From Protula sp. h YS-2021 (lineage: Eukaryota > Annelida > Polychaeta > Sabellida > Serpulidae): a DNA stretch of 64,000 nucleotides. How positions within the stretch are numbered: position 1 is the stretch's first letter; each line of letters starts with the position of its first letter. The notes under the pieces were generated by a model. The model was not told where the DNA came from, did not search any database, and worked only from the letters and a program-made list of their open reading frames with translations. The position numbers and the translations under genes are program-made. The stretch is taken from the NCBI GenBank assembly GCA_949752745.1, contig OX457032.1, positions 15,451,720-15,515,719 on the forward strand, written 5' to 3'. Of this stretch, positions 33,901 through 44,064 are shown in pieces.

Positions 33901-36900
33901 TAAGAATGGCTTCAATCCCATGTACAAATAACGAGGACCCAGTATCTTTTTCTGCTTGAAAAAAAAGTTTATACAAACCGTGATTGTGGGTTGCGCGTGT
34001 TAAGTCTCTAAATACTTAACTAACAAGAAATTTGTGTAAGTCTCTTTCAAAACTATAGAAAACAACACAAATTTTCAGACAGTGTGTTGTCTTTTGGAGC
34101 TGCACGTGTCGTTTCTCATTTTCACATTATTTGCAAATTCATGTCTAGTGCATTCCTCCCCCCCCCCTCACCGCCCCCCCCCATCCCCACCACATCCCGC
34201 CCCCCCCCCCCCCCCCGCTCGCCATCCCCCCTACCTCCCACCCACCCCTGCACTTCTACCTTGCTGCGGCAGCGTGTGCTGCTGTTGGCTCACCCGCCAG
34301 CACTGCCCCTCCCACCCTTCTTTCCCCCTCCCCACCGCGATCTGTTGTGATGGAAAAGCAGCAATATAATACCCAAAACACAAAATTATATTCTACAAGT
34401 ATCCTCACACGACAGTGCGTATAAAAGTGTCGAATACGCACCCTAAAATGATCACTGCACGTACCTTTGTTAGAACAGACGCGTTTAGAAACGCAATGGT
34501 ATTTGTGTAGCTGATTTCATTCACAACAGAAGTGAAGTCACGCAAAACTCTACAGAACTTCTCCCAATTTCCCAAGCTGTCCAAGTCCAACATTCGACAA
34601 ATGTCAGTTACCTGGAAGTGTAAGGCGAAGCATGAGTCAACAGGTTAACCTTAGTATTACAGAAATCAATAGTGAAGTTTTTACCTTTGTTCGAAGATTT
34701 TTAAATAAACCTGTTGTTGCTAATGTGTTCCCCTCCTTGCCCCCCCCCCCCCCCAAAAAAAATAAATAAATAAATAAACACTGGAACACATTCAAGGAAG
34801 CGAAATCCGAACATAACTGGTCAAGTTACATTTGAAAGGTCTACATATCATCCTTTCGAAGTGGTCACCACATGATCTTGGTGGATGCTGGCTCCAGCTG
34901 AAAGTTAAATCCAAACAGCTATGGTGCCCTACTCAACCTATTCACAGCTATCAGGGCGAGGAAAGCCTGGCAGAGACACGCCAAGGTCATTGTAATATTT
35001 CGATGACTATCTACCCCTTATAACAAAGCTAACAGCTGGACTAAACTCCCTTAAGGCAAAGCCAACAGCTTATAATTTCGATCACCTGCTTGGGGGAACA
35101 TGTTGAAAAGATGGTGACGTCATTGCTTTCTATGTTGTCTTCTCCGCTGTGCCAGCATGTCTTCAACCTCTCCACGCCTGCCTGCGCAAAAATACAAAAC
35201 CAAATGATGTAATTTAAACCAACTCTATCATTTTCTGATGACATGTAATTTTTTTGCGGATAATGTAAATCTGAATTTTAATAGAGATGAAAACGGTCAC
35301 TGCTGTGTTGTGTGTGTGTATGTGTTTTTTCTAACACGTTATCATTTTTTTCACATTTTCAAATATACCACACAATCACAGATACTGAATAAATTCATGA
35401 CTGACCTTATGAAAATCGGTTACGAAATTAATAGATTTTGAGTTTACCCGTCGTTCGGTGCACTGGGCACAGCAGCGTATCACTGAGCAATGACCGTGGA
35501 ATCTCTACACCGCCCCCCTTCCCATCGCCCCCCCCCCACCCTCCAATTACGTGACTGCACAGACAAAACTTCCTGGCCGTGCCTATATCCCCGACATTCT
35601 AACAGATCATATGCAAAACCCTAAAGACGATTAAGTCGCGTGATAACGGTGGCCTCCGATTATGAAGGTCATCACAGGACAGAAGGGATAAGTGCGCATG
35701 CGTACCAGCATTTCTGGCGGAAGGGTGTCTTCCTCACTGCCCAGGCATGTGCTTTGTGAGAGAAACTGTGAATCCGGCAGCAGCGACAAATCTGAAATCA
35801 TCAACCTTACAAAGAAACATGTGAGCCGTAGGTTTGCCGCCGGTCTCAAACCGCTAATACTGTTTCTGAATCTAGATCTAGACAGCTTTCCTACAATTAA
35901 GCCAACCGAAACCAGTTCTAAACTCTGGAAAGTTCATCCTCTTCGTTCAAATATTAATTTCTGCTTTGAGTATATACAAATTTAAGGAAGAAAATATTCA
36001 GTACTAATTTTGTAAATGTTCTTTTAAACTCTTTTCCTTCATAAAATCATCAAAGTACAAAGCTAAAATTTTTTCAGCTCACGTAGGACTAGATATTGTG
36101 GACGGAAACGAAAACCAAGGTAAAACGACTGCCACGGTAACCAATGAGACAAACCTAAGCGACGTCTTTTGTTTTGTGGCGTGGAATCAGAATCCTGTGT
36201 CAAGAACCGTTTCCTGGCGAACTGGGAAGCAGGAATTTGTGACATACTTGGTGTCTCGACGTCAAACGCCACGACGCCATCTTGGCTAGCTACCAACCAG
36301 TCACACTCGCTTCCATCCTGAGTTTCTAAGGACGAAAAATAATTTTTAACAGCGCAGCGGAACGTGTTTGTTAATAAAAGAAACGTATTTGCTCCAGCCA
36401 GGGTATGAACCATTTAGCAAACCGGTATTTTCGGTAAAAAGCAAAGTATGCTACAACCCCTCCCCCCCCCCCCCAAACCCAACCCCAGTCAATCAGCAGC
36501 TAAATTCTTTCGACGTATTTGCTAACGTTACCTGTACAAAGCACTGTCTGGACGTACTCCTCTAGGGCTTGCAGGTGTCTTGCCACTGCTCCCCGAACAT
36601 CGGCACGATCCCCTTGTAAATCAGCTTCCGCTGACACTGGCTCTGTCTTCCCACTTCCTGTGTCCCTGGATTCCTTGTAATATTCTTCATAACAATCAAG
36701 AAGCCGTACCAGTAGAGACACGCCCACATCTTCCTTGTGGTTCCATATGAACCTGACTAGATTTTCTTGCTGCTTTGTAGATAAGTGCAAAATCCTCGGC
36801 TCACTGAAAGATTTAATTTTACAAATTCACATAAACATGAAAGGAGATTTTAACTGGAGAAATTTGCACCAATTTATTTATTATGTAAATTTCGAGTTCC

Positions 36901-37728
36901 TTATTGAGAAAATAAAACAGATAATGATTTTTTTCGCAACTGTTCTTTTCAACTTACAATATTAAGGTGTGACCTTTCACAAATGCGTCCTCAGACAAAA
37001 GACCGCCCAGGAATGGTTCCCACACTGGATATTCGCTGAATCCCGATCCTCTCTGGTTAAGGTACCACCATTTTGATCTAAAAGTGAAAACACATGAAAC
37101 ATGATTTCATGATTGTGGCCGAATCGAACGGTGGCTTCTATGGGCTAATTTGGACTTTCAACTGAGACAAGCTTCCACTTACAGAGCTAAAGGTGCTTAT
37201 GATATGTGAAACGTAACTAATCCACGTTTCGGTGATTATTAAAACAGACTTAGATATTACTAAGTAACAGTTGAACATGTTTTTAAAAATTAATCTTAAA
37301 ATCGTTTAAAGAATTGCAGGTGTACAATTTCTGTCTCTTCACCAAACCTTTCTTTTTTGAAAAAAAAAAAACTACTTTGCAAGATTTTGTTTTCACTTTT
37401 TGAGCAGAAAAAATCGAAACCGACGTATTTTAAAAGATGAAGGCTGAGTAACATTCTGAAGCCAAAACCATCAACGAAACATTTTTGATCTCACCAGAAC
37501 ACACACAAATTTGCTCTTATCGATGTCATTAGCGAAGTACACGAAGAGTCACGAACAGGTCATGTCTTTTCTACTTTCAAAGAGGGCCTGATAATGCAGA
37601 ATAACAAAATAAATTTAAAAAAAAATAGATGACCTCAGAGCCGAATCCTGGTTGTTCAGGATCCTGAGAAGATCTCTCCAGACGTCAGGTACGGCACTAT
37701 AAATCTGTGCCTGGACAAGGGCTTGCAT
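30814..37728 (-). CDS. FANCE: FANCE, Fanconi anaemia core-complex subunit E (11 coding exons)
   Basis: Minus-strand exons 37728-37634, 37077-36958, 36803-36532, 36325-36155, 35791-35706, 35181-35086, 34611-34465, 33862-33739, 33378-33303, 31326-31185 and 30918-30814 join in phase to 1,434 nt, 477 aa (human 536). Landmarks align in order with human FANCE: N-terminal YPVWEPFLGGLL and LSTKQQENLV, a basic NKRRRL patch mid-protein, then the helical-repeat C domain starting at CSPKQ and ending LEQMLKITEEQQYFLKKTI and LSAIKRL. FANCE links FANCC/FANCF to FANCD2 for crosslink repair in the nucleus. The upstream in-frame stop fixes the start. Convergent with SSBP1. Confidence 0.9.
31185..31326 (-). CDS. 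FANCE: FANCE coding exon 10
   Basis: 142 nt. The acceptor ATGACGAG, first AG after a long pyrimidine tract, restores phase (AG|T) and the alignment LLSLHFMQVPMDESL with human LQSLLERQVEMTPEK. A later AG (ATGCAG) would break phase. Donor GTAGGT. Confidence 0.85.
31430..31745. repeat. 17-bp minisatellite, ~18 copies
   Basis: Unit CTATAAGCTGTATGTGG with variants (TGTTTGTGG, TGCGTGTGG, TACACAG). A higher-order pattern is visible: a block of several units is repeated at about 31550-31620 and 31645-31740. Lies in FANCE intron 9. Confidence 0.92.
31963..32137 (+). other. Coding-like open frame of unknown identity
   Basis: Within FANCE intron 9, opposite strand. The frame is bounded by a TTTTTAG acceptor-like site and a TTTTTG|GTAAAT donor-like site and reads LYLVEQTSEELRNKKYYLGF and KDYVDNGDSYVTHFLPMF. 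Composition looks protein-like but I do not recognise it. It could be an exon of a nested gene, a transposon fragment, or chance. Confidence 0.25.
33303..33378 (-). CDS. FANCE: FANCE coding exon 9
   Basis: 76 nt, acceptor TTATACCAG, donor GTAATA, phase 2. Encodes SAQVGDLLGRLSKDALDSDT plus RGVLL. Intron 9 downstream (31327-33302) carries a 17-bp minisatellite. Confidence 0.85.
33739..33862 (-). CDS. FANCE: FANCE coding exon 8
   Basis: 124 nt, acceptor TCGATCCCAG, donor GTACGA, ends in phase 1. Encodes IQTLEEQATREVVASLSEFT and AVVEAVYLPCL. Confidence 0.88.
34465..34611 (-). CDS. FANCE: FANCE coding exon 7
   Basis: 147 nt, phase 0/0, acceptor ACACTTCCAG, donor GTACGT. Encodes VTDICRMLDLDSLGNWEKFC through FLNASVLTK, matching human helices around SNATVLTRS. 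Confidence 0.9.
35086..35181 (-). CDS. FANCE: FANCE coding exon 6 (start of C domain)
   Basis: 96 nt, phase 0/0, acceptor TTTTTGCGCAG, donor GTGATC. Encodes AGVERLKTCW through IFSTCSPKQ, equivalent to the human ECSPSQ motif opening the C-terminal helical domain. Confidence 0.85.
35706..35791 (-). CDS. FANCE: FANCE coding exon 5 (linker)
   Basis: 86 nt, acceptor ATGATTTCAG, donor GTACGC, phase 0 at the end. Encodes DLSLLPDSQFLSQSTC and EEDTLPPEML; Ser/Asp-rich, unalignable in detail. Confidence 0.75.
36155..36325 (-). CDS. FANCE: FANCE coding exon 4 (linker, basic patch)
   Basis: 171 nt between TCCTTAG and GTTTGT. Encodes a low-complexity linker with STPQNKRRRL, a likely nuclear-localisation patch at the position where human FANCE also has basic clusters. 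Confidence 0.82.
36532..36803 (-). CDS. FANCE: FANCE coding exon 3
   Basis: 272 nt between CTTTCAG and GTAACG, encoding EPRILHLSTKQQENLVRFIW through LEEYVQTVLCT. It aligns with the human segment of leucine-rich helices (LKPLLLRL..CQRNL-type). Confidence 0.9.
36958..37077 (-). CDS. FANCE: FANCE coding exon 2 (WEPF motif)
   Basis: Acceptor TTTTAG, 120 nt encoding SKWWYLNQRGSGFSEYPVW and EPFLGGLLSEDAFVKGHTLI; donor GTAAG. WEPF and the following LL match the human FANCE N-terminal domain. Confidence 0.88.
37634..37728 (-). CDS. FANCE: FANCE coding exon 1
   Basis: ATG at 37728-37726 is the first in-frame ATG after an upstream in-frame TGA. Encodes MQALVQAQIYSAVPDVW and RDLLRILNNQDSAL; ends CTGAG|GTCATC, a weak donor, phase 2. 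Confidence 0.78.
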
Positions 37729-37904
37729 TGGTTCACCACATATTCCTGGTTGTCACTCTATTAGCTTCTTCGGAATACTGATGGCACCAGCCGCTTATTG
37801 ATGTTTTCTGCCAATGTCCACGGATGATTTCAATCCATTCGCTTAATTTCGAAGAGTCTGGAACATAACAATTTTTAAGTTCACGATTGCCAAATATAAC
37901 AATA

Positions 37905-38037
37905 TTGTACAGTATAATATATTACAATACTGTACAGTATAACCTCGTTAATTCGCACTTGTCGGAAATAAGCCAAAAAGTACAAATTGACCGGAGGCCA
38001 ATTTCCGGTCTCACAAAAAATAAATATGTACTGTACG
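37905..38037. repeat. Pogo/Tigger-like terminal fragment
   Basis: ACTGTACAGTATAACCTCGT followed by TAATTCGCACTTGTCGG resembles the start of pogo-type Tc1/mariner elements (CAGTATAACCTCGTTAA). A 14-bp palindrome ATACTGTACAGTAT overlaps it. No partner TIR was confirmed. Confidence 0.4.
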
Positions 38038-38870
38038 AGGGAAACGGACCATACCGTACCAGGAATAAACCGTCCCAGGACTAAACCACCCCAAGTTTGC
38101 AAAGCACTAAACCGCCCCTAGCAACTTGTCGACCCTGGACTAAACCGCCCCATGCAATATTCTTAATTTATTGATATTTTTTTTGGTCATATTATCTTAC
38201 GGTTGTTCCTTTCAACTGACTTCATATTTTCGGTCATATTATCTTACGGTGGTTCCTTTTAATTGACTTTGATGTACAATTAAAGAACAGTTCGGGGCAC
38301 CGGAGTACAATTCTTAGCATTAACGTTTGATAAGTGACTGCACTTTTTGACAATAGGCAACACTTCAATAGCATCAATGAAGTTCTGTAATCACTTCTTA
38401 CAAACCGGAGTGCATTTCTTTGCATTTAGTGATTATTTATCTTTAATTCCCTTTAATACAAAACAGGAGTACACTTTATAGCATTTAATGCGTATTTCTA
38501 ACGTTCGATCACTGATCGCCATTTTCATTGATCGTTAATTACAATTTTTAAGTTAACTGCAATCCACTTGCTGAATTGCGATTAAAATTGAAATTCTAAC
38601 GTATTGATTGCACTTTATCTTTACCCACTCTGTATATAAACTGTGAACTTTTGCACCATCATAATTATCGTTATTAGGTAATTGCAATGCAATTTGGAAA
38701 TACTTTAATGGTGGAGTTCAGTACATCTAAATTAAAAAAAAAGAAAACAAGAATGGAGTTAGCAGAATTCATTCATTTATTGTTTGTGACAGGGGCAGCT
38801 TAGTCCTGGGGCGGTTTAGTCCTACTTCGCAAAATTGGGGGCGGTTTGGTCCTGGTTCGGTCACACAATC
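38038..38870. mobile_element. MITE with word-repeat TIRs (CTAAACCGCCCC type)
   Basis: Inverted termini about 38060-38155 and 38795-38862 made of repeated CTAAACCGCCCC lines with CCAGGA spacers (GGACTAAACCACCCC; on the other strand GGACCAAACCGCCCC). A near-perfect duplication ACTGTACG/ACTGTACA (38030-38037, 38871-38878) is a candidate TSD. Interior about 640 bp, AT-rich, non-coding. Confidence 0.72.
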
Positions 38871-39399
38871 ACTGTACAAGTTTTATTATCCCGCTTAAAT
38901 TTGCTACTCTCTACATCACTTATAATTTTATCCTTGTTTTTTTTATCCATGATGCAAGAGTGTTTTTGGTACCTCCTACTCTGTCATTATTTGTGTCCTA
39001 GTTTTAGCACCACTCGTTATGTGCTTCAACACTTTTTTCTATCCATTGAGTAATCATCGTATTTTGGCTTTTGCGTTGCCATTTTCACAGCGAGATGTAA
39101 ATATTTGAGTAATTTTCAGTTTTTATAGGAAACTCCGCAGTAGGTATTGCAGCAAGTAACACTCTGGAGTCAAGAATTCCATTTTGTCAGAAACACATTC
39201 ACATATTGGCTATTATAGGGACTGAATAATATATAAAACAGTTTCTAAAAGATCATATGATGGCTTTATAAATTTGAAAGTGTGCATGTTGAAAGAAATT
39301 AGAATTTTGATGATTTCCCCTTATTATTTCTTTGTAAATTATCCCAAAATATTGGCACTCGAAAAAACACCTCCATCGGAAAGACTGGAAGTGCGAATT

Positions 39400-41245
39400 G
39401 GCTTATATTCTTGAGGACGAGTTCACGTCACAGCTTTACATCCATCAATGAGAACTAACATTTTCATCACGTGATCAAAAAGTGCCAGTGCTTGCGTCGG
39501 GGCATAACCCATAGTTTCTCATTGTTTTGTACAAATATAACAGGGTATTTTTCTTGTTCTGGACCGAGTGCATACATTTTGGCCTACTTGTCACATGCCG
39601 GGAAGTTAGTTCTTTAAATAGTTTTTACCGTTTAGAAAAATTTTATTAGTTAACTTAAATATCGAACAATTCTTGCGGACACTTTCATGCAATGCATTGT
39701 GGGTAAATGAGGGCATAATGAGCGATATTTAGAGTTTATCGCACTGTTTCATACCAATACAAAATGTATGCAATCGGCCCAGAACAAGAAAAATACCCTG
39801 TTATATTTGGTATAGAACAGTGAGCCTGCGTTTTAATGGGCACGGATAATGTCTCGAAAATGTTTCGAAAATCAGAAAATCTTTCTTGATTTTTCGATAA
39901 TGTCTCGAAACATTTTCGAGTGTATCGAGTGTTGCAACCAATTCCTATCATTGACCCAATGATATCATTGGGTCAATTTTCCTGAACGAATGATATCATT
40001 CGGTCAAGTGATTGTTTTAAATCAATCATTGATCCAAACAAGTATCACCAGAACGAAATCTATCAGCGTAAACAAACGACTAGCTGTGCGAAATATATCA
40101 GTGTTTACATAAATGATAACCAAAGCTATCAGCACAACAAAATACGAAATGAACGAGTAGCTCTGTTTGAAATACTGATGCGAATGTATTGAATAAAAAC
40201 TTGAACGAATGGTATCAGCCGTGTGCAGTTCAGTGAGAAAACACACAAGTCAATGAAATTCGATGCGAATGTTCAGTGAGAAAACACATAAGTCAATGAA
40301 ATTTGATATTCTTCATCAAACAAAGATAATGTGTGTAAAAGAATAGATTACGATTCGTTTGTTAGAATGATATCATTGGCACAGGTTTCCTGGACCAAAG
40401 CTGTCAGATTACCGTATTGTTAAAAAAACACCACTTACATTATTTCCGCCGCTTATCAACTACTGATATCACTGGGTCAGCTGAACTGTTCATATCACAA
40501 TCACTGTGTGATGTTTTATGTTTACCGTATTCTTTTAAAGACGCCACTCACAAAATTTGGCTCGAAATGAAATAATGATATCATTAGGTCAGCATTGGTT
40601 ATCAACAGATGGCATCACTAGACTGAAAACTATGTAGCTGAATCATTTTAGGAGGGCGCAGGCCACTTTGATATTAGAAAGGATTATTTCGATTCTTTTC
40701 TATATTCTTTTCTATGTTAATATACAAATTTATAAAGAAGAAAAAGCAAGTAAGATTTGAACGATTCATGTACACAAACACACAAGTTTCGACGCTGATG
40801 GGAATTGGTCACGACATCGAGCATTAAATTGATATAATCTTCCCATAATCCTTTCCTGCACACCTGCGCGCCATTATCGCCCAAAAGTTTAACAGTTTTG
40901 CTTTACTTACGTCGATTCAGAACTGACATACGACAAATTACATTAAAGCCAGCAGAAATACAACTATTGACAATAGTAATTCGCAATTTGGATTAAGAGA
41001 AAAGCACCAAAGCTCCCGGCAGCCATTTTTATTCTCGAAACATTATCTGAAATGTTTTATTGGGACATTTTCCAAATATTGTCTGGATTTTTTTTTCAGA
41101 TACGTCCAATAAAACGCGGTCTGAGAAAATATGCGTTTTGCCCCGATGCAAGCACTGCCACTTTTTGATCACGTGATGAAAATGTTAATTCTCATTGGTG
41201 GATGTAAGGTTGTGAGTGAAGTCGTCCTCAAGAATACAGAAGAGC
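39400..41245. mobile_element. 1.8-kb element with ~110-bp terminal inverted repeats
   Basis: Left 39407-39520 and right 41135-41240 are inverted copies, both containing ATTCTTGAGGACGA, TTTTCATCACGTGATCAAAA and GTGCTTGC(G/A)TCGGGGCA. The interior holds a 26-bp perfect palindrome (39951-39976), several AATGATATCATT-GGTCA echoes and a second inverted pair with CTCGAAACATT near 39905 and 41035. No transposase ORF; the TSD is unclear. Confidence 0.7.
39951..39976. repeat. 26-bp perfect palindrome
   Basis: Left half TTGACCCAATGAT, right half its exact reverse complement ATCATTGGGTCAA. Degenerate copies of the centre (ATGATATCATT followed by GGTCA or GGCAC) occur near 39993, 40367, 40462 and 40575. 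Confidence 0.9.
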
Positions 41246-41695
41246 TTACTTGGAGCTAGCAGGATTCGTGCCGGAGGACATATGAGGTTGACCCCTATTA
41301 GCGGAACAATGTAAGTCTTCGTAGCTCTGACAGAGTCTATTATACCGTAATTGTGATGAGGCTAGCCAAAAAGAAGACCAGCAGCAAATAGATCCCCCAG
41401 AGATCAGCTGTTATAACAACGAAATGTTTCCGGAAGTCGTTAAAATAAAAGACTATTAATCAAGTAATTTTATGTCATAACCATCGCAAGGTCTGAGAAT
41501 GCTTTCTCTTCAACGTTGTGCTGCAGATAACCAGTTCAAAGTCAGTAAAACTCAGTCATTCTCTTCATTGGCTGCAACCAGTGCAGACATGAACAATTTT
41601 TTATGAAAAAATAAATCTTCAAATATCTGTTTAGTATTGAGTCATTCAAAGAAGTAAAGAGATTAAAGGTAATTATGTTTTACCATTGAAACAAC

Positions 41696-42760
41696 ATGGC
41701 AAATTCTGATGAATTCGAATTGGATGTCAATGAAGAAATTGTCGGTGATGTGGGAAAAAATCGAGAAAACAAATCTGTATAATCAAGCAAAACAAATCAA
41801 GATAAAACAGCCCAAATGGCACCTGTAAGCCAATCGGCAAATGAGACAAGCCAAATGCAAGTCAATCGCCATAAAAAAAAGGGCAAGAAAAGAAAGCATA
41901 GAAAGTCCGTGAAATCCAAAAAAAAAATTGAAGAGGAAATATAAATTCTCCTCCTCATCTTCGTTGTCAAACAGCTCTAGTTCGAATAGTTCAAGTAGTG
42001 ATTCGTCTACAGATGTAGACTCTGAACTTTCAGAAGCCGTTAAGCAGCCTTAAAAATTGCTCATTGCCCAGTCATAACAGCATGTCTGTCCCAAAATTGG
42101 ATGATGATTGGCTTGATTTGTTTCAGGACTATAAAAGAAATGTGCCCATGAAAAAGTCTGATTATTCCGAACAATTATTATTATGATTATTCCTAGCCCG
42201 AATTTGGCAAAGATCTGACGCCATATAAAAGAAGAAAATAGAGCCTGATTCTCTAAATGTCGCTGAGTTAATCAAATTAACAGAAAAACTGTAATCTGTT
42301 CGGGACAGCTAAATGTCCAAATTAATTTCTTCAAGCGAATGACATTAGCTGCAAAAATCACTGGTAACACAAAGAAAGCCCAGAAGATATTGGTTCGAAA
42401 TGCGGACAAATTAGATGGCATAGACCAATTGTTAGGCCGGAAATTTCAAAAAGTGCTTGCTAAGACAGTTAAAAAGAAAAAGCACAATCCGGAGCTGTAA
42501 AAGGCTCTTTCAGTTTCTCGCAAAGTAAATTTTCGGCCCATTCGTAACGCTCCCTGGGCAAGTTCTGGTGTCGGAGCGGAAGTATGCAATACAGTTTTGA
42601 TAATTAATACCAAGAATATTCAAACCGATAAATATTTTGATTGCGGTTTATACTGCAATCAATTTATATTACTGTGCCAGAGAGCTGTTTCGTATGTTTC
42701 ATACTCATCAGGCTTAGTGAATAGGGATTTTTATTGGCGGTCTTGACTCACAGAGTCTAA
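41696..42760 (+). pseudogene. Decayed ORF1/gag-like region, possibly DIRS-type
   Basis: Starting at ATG 41696, the plus strand reads MANSDEFELDVNEEIVGDVG, a Lys-rich block (KKKGKKRKHRKS), then in a shifted frame a Ser-rich run (SSSSSLSNSSSSNSSSSDSS), then KLDDDWLDLFQDYKRN and LAAKITGNTKKAQKIL in further frames. At least four stops or frameshifts. A Lys-rich block followed by a Ser run and this later block is reminiscent of ORF1 proteins of DIRS/Ngaro elements, but no tyrosine recombinase was seen, so the class is tentative. Confidence 0.4.
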
Positions 42761-42852
42761 AAATCAATGTTAAACGATTTTCTCGTAGCTAATTGTCACA
42801 TTAGTCACAATGTGTCCCACAGGGAGGTAGCGCTACTAGGCATCAACCTTAA

Positions 42853-43113
42853 GTATCTGCACTTCGTATTAATACATACATTCTTCTTTTTGGTTTCAGC
42901 AGCTCTCTCTCTTTCGGGAGGGCTGCCCTGACAAGCAAGTCTTTTAGGTTTTTCGGTGAGTATTTTTATTAGTTGTTTGGTACGGCAATTGGTACGAGAG
43001 TACAAATTTAGTCGTGACAAGTTTTGAAAAAAAGTATGTGTATGTTTATGAAAAACAAGAGAGCTGCTGAAACCAAAAAGAAGAATGTATGTATTAATAC
43101 GAAGTGCAGATAC
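42853..43113. repeat. 54-bp inverted repeat at the 5' end of the GIY-YIG ORF
   Basis: 42853-42906 is an inverted copy of 43060-43113 (AGAGCTGCTGAAACCAAAAA...GAAGTGCAGATAC), so the same peptide RAAETKKKNVCINTKCRY is encoded on both strands. The loop is about 150 bp. Inverted partial copies are typical of Penelope-like insertion structures. Confidence 0.85.
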
Positions 43114-43734
43114 TGTCCCAAGATAGACAGATCTGGAAGACTAGAGTGTACAGCTTCAGGGCGTACATATTCAGCTAAAAAGAACGTCTGTTGCCAAAGT
43201 AGCAACCTAATGTATGTCATCACGTGTTATACATGTGGTTTTCAATACGTAGGCCAAACTGGCGGACGTATACTGGATAGATTCCAAGGACATTTTGGGT
43301 GTATCAGCAGAAAGGACTTATCCACTTTACTCGTAGATCACCTTAATAGGTGGGACCATAAGGGGATTGATGATATAAAAATTCATGTAGTAGACTTTAT
43401 TAGTCTGAACCCCTCTAAAGACGCTGCCAAGGGTCTTAGAATGAAAATAGAATTCAACTGGATTCAACGCTTGAGGACCGCCACGGGAAGAAACATTACA
43501 AGTAGAAGAAGGCCTCTAAATAGGCTCTGGGGTACAGACGCAGTTCGGATCTGCAGCGGCAGCGTGTCACCCTGTCATCACGTGACTTCCCTTGCTGACC
43601 CGACGCAGTTTTCGGACATAGCGGTTTGGCGCATGGTACACTACGTTGATGCGGTGGGTCGCTCGTATCATGATGTCACTTTGTTCGAGCGGAGGATGTT
43701 TAACAATGGGCATTTCTTGGTGAAACCCCACTGA
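43024..43734 (+). CDS. GIY-YIG endonuclease ORF, Penelope-like element remnant
   Basis: An uninterrupted 236-codon frame. After a Lys-rich N terminus comes a Cys cluster (CINTKCRYCPKID, then LECTASGRTYS), then the GIY-YIG core: NLMYVITCYTCGFQYVGQT followed by GGRILDRFQGHF with the conserved Arg and His. This linker-plus-GIY-YIG arrangement is that of the C-terminal endonuclease of Penelope-like retroelements. No RT domain is present upstream, so this is either a 5'-truncated element or a fragment. TGA stop at 43732-43734. Confidence 0.75.
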   Translation: MKKSMCMFMKNKRAAETKKKNVCINTKCRYCPKIDRSGRLECTASGRTYSAKKNVCCQSSNLMYVITCYTCGFQYVGQTGGRILDRFQGHFGCISRKDLSTLLVDHLNRWDHKGIDDIKIHVVDFISLNPSKDAAKGLRMKIEFNWIQRLRTATGRNITSRRRPLNRLWGTDAVRICSGSVSPCHHVTSLADPTQFSDIAVWRMVHYVDAVGRSYHDVTLFERRMFNNGHFLVKPH

Positions 43735-44064
43735 ATATTGCTATTTGTTATTGAATGGGCAGTTTGCGATGAGACCCCGCTGAAATTAAAAAAAGAGATT
43801 GAATTTATTGCCTTATTTCTGCCCTTGGTACGACGTAATGTCTTGTAGACAGTGTGTCAACCAGTCCGTATGCATGGGGTATTAAATTCCCACCATTGGA
43901 AAACCCATAGTGATCGCTTCTACGTCTACAAGATATGTTACTCATAAAAATGAGTATTAAGAAATTAAATACTTCGAATAATTGTACATGATACTGTTAT
44001 GTAAAGTACATTTTAGTTTTCTATGGAAAGATGTTTTTGTTACGAAATAAATATATTGAATTGA

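Noticed and set aside
34082..34369. Proline-rich ORFs in two frames
   Set aside because: Low-complexity poly-C sequence within FANCE intron 7; no conservation signal.
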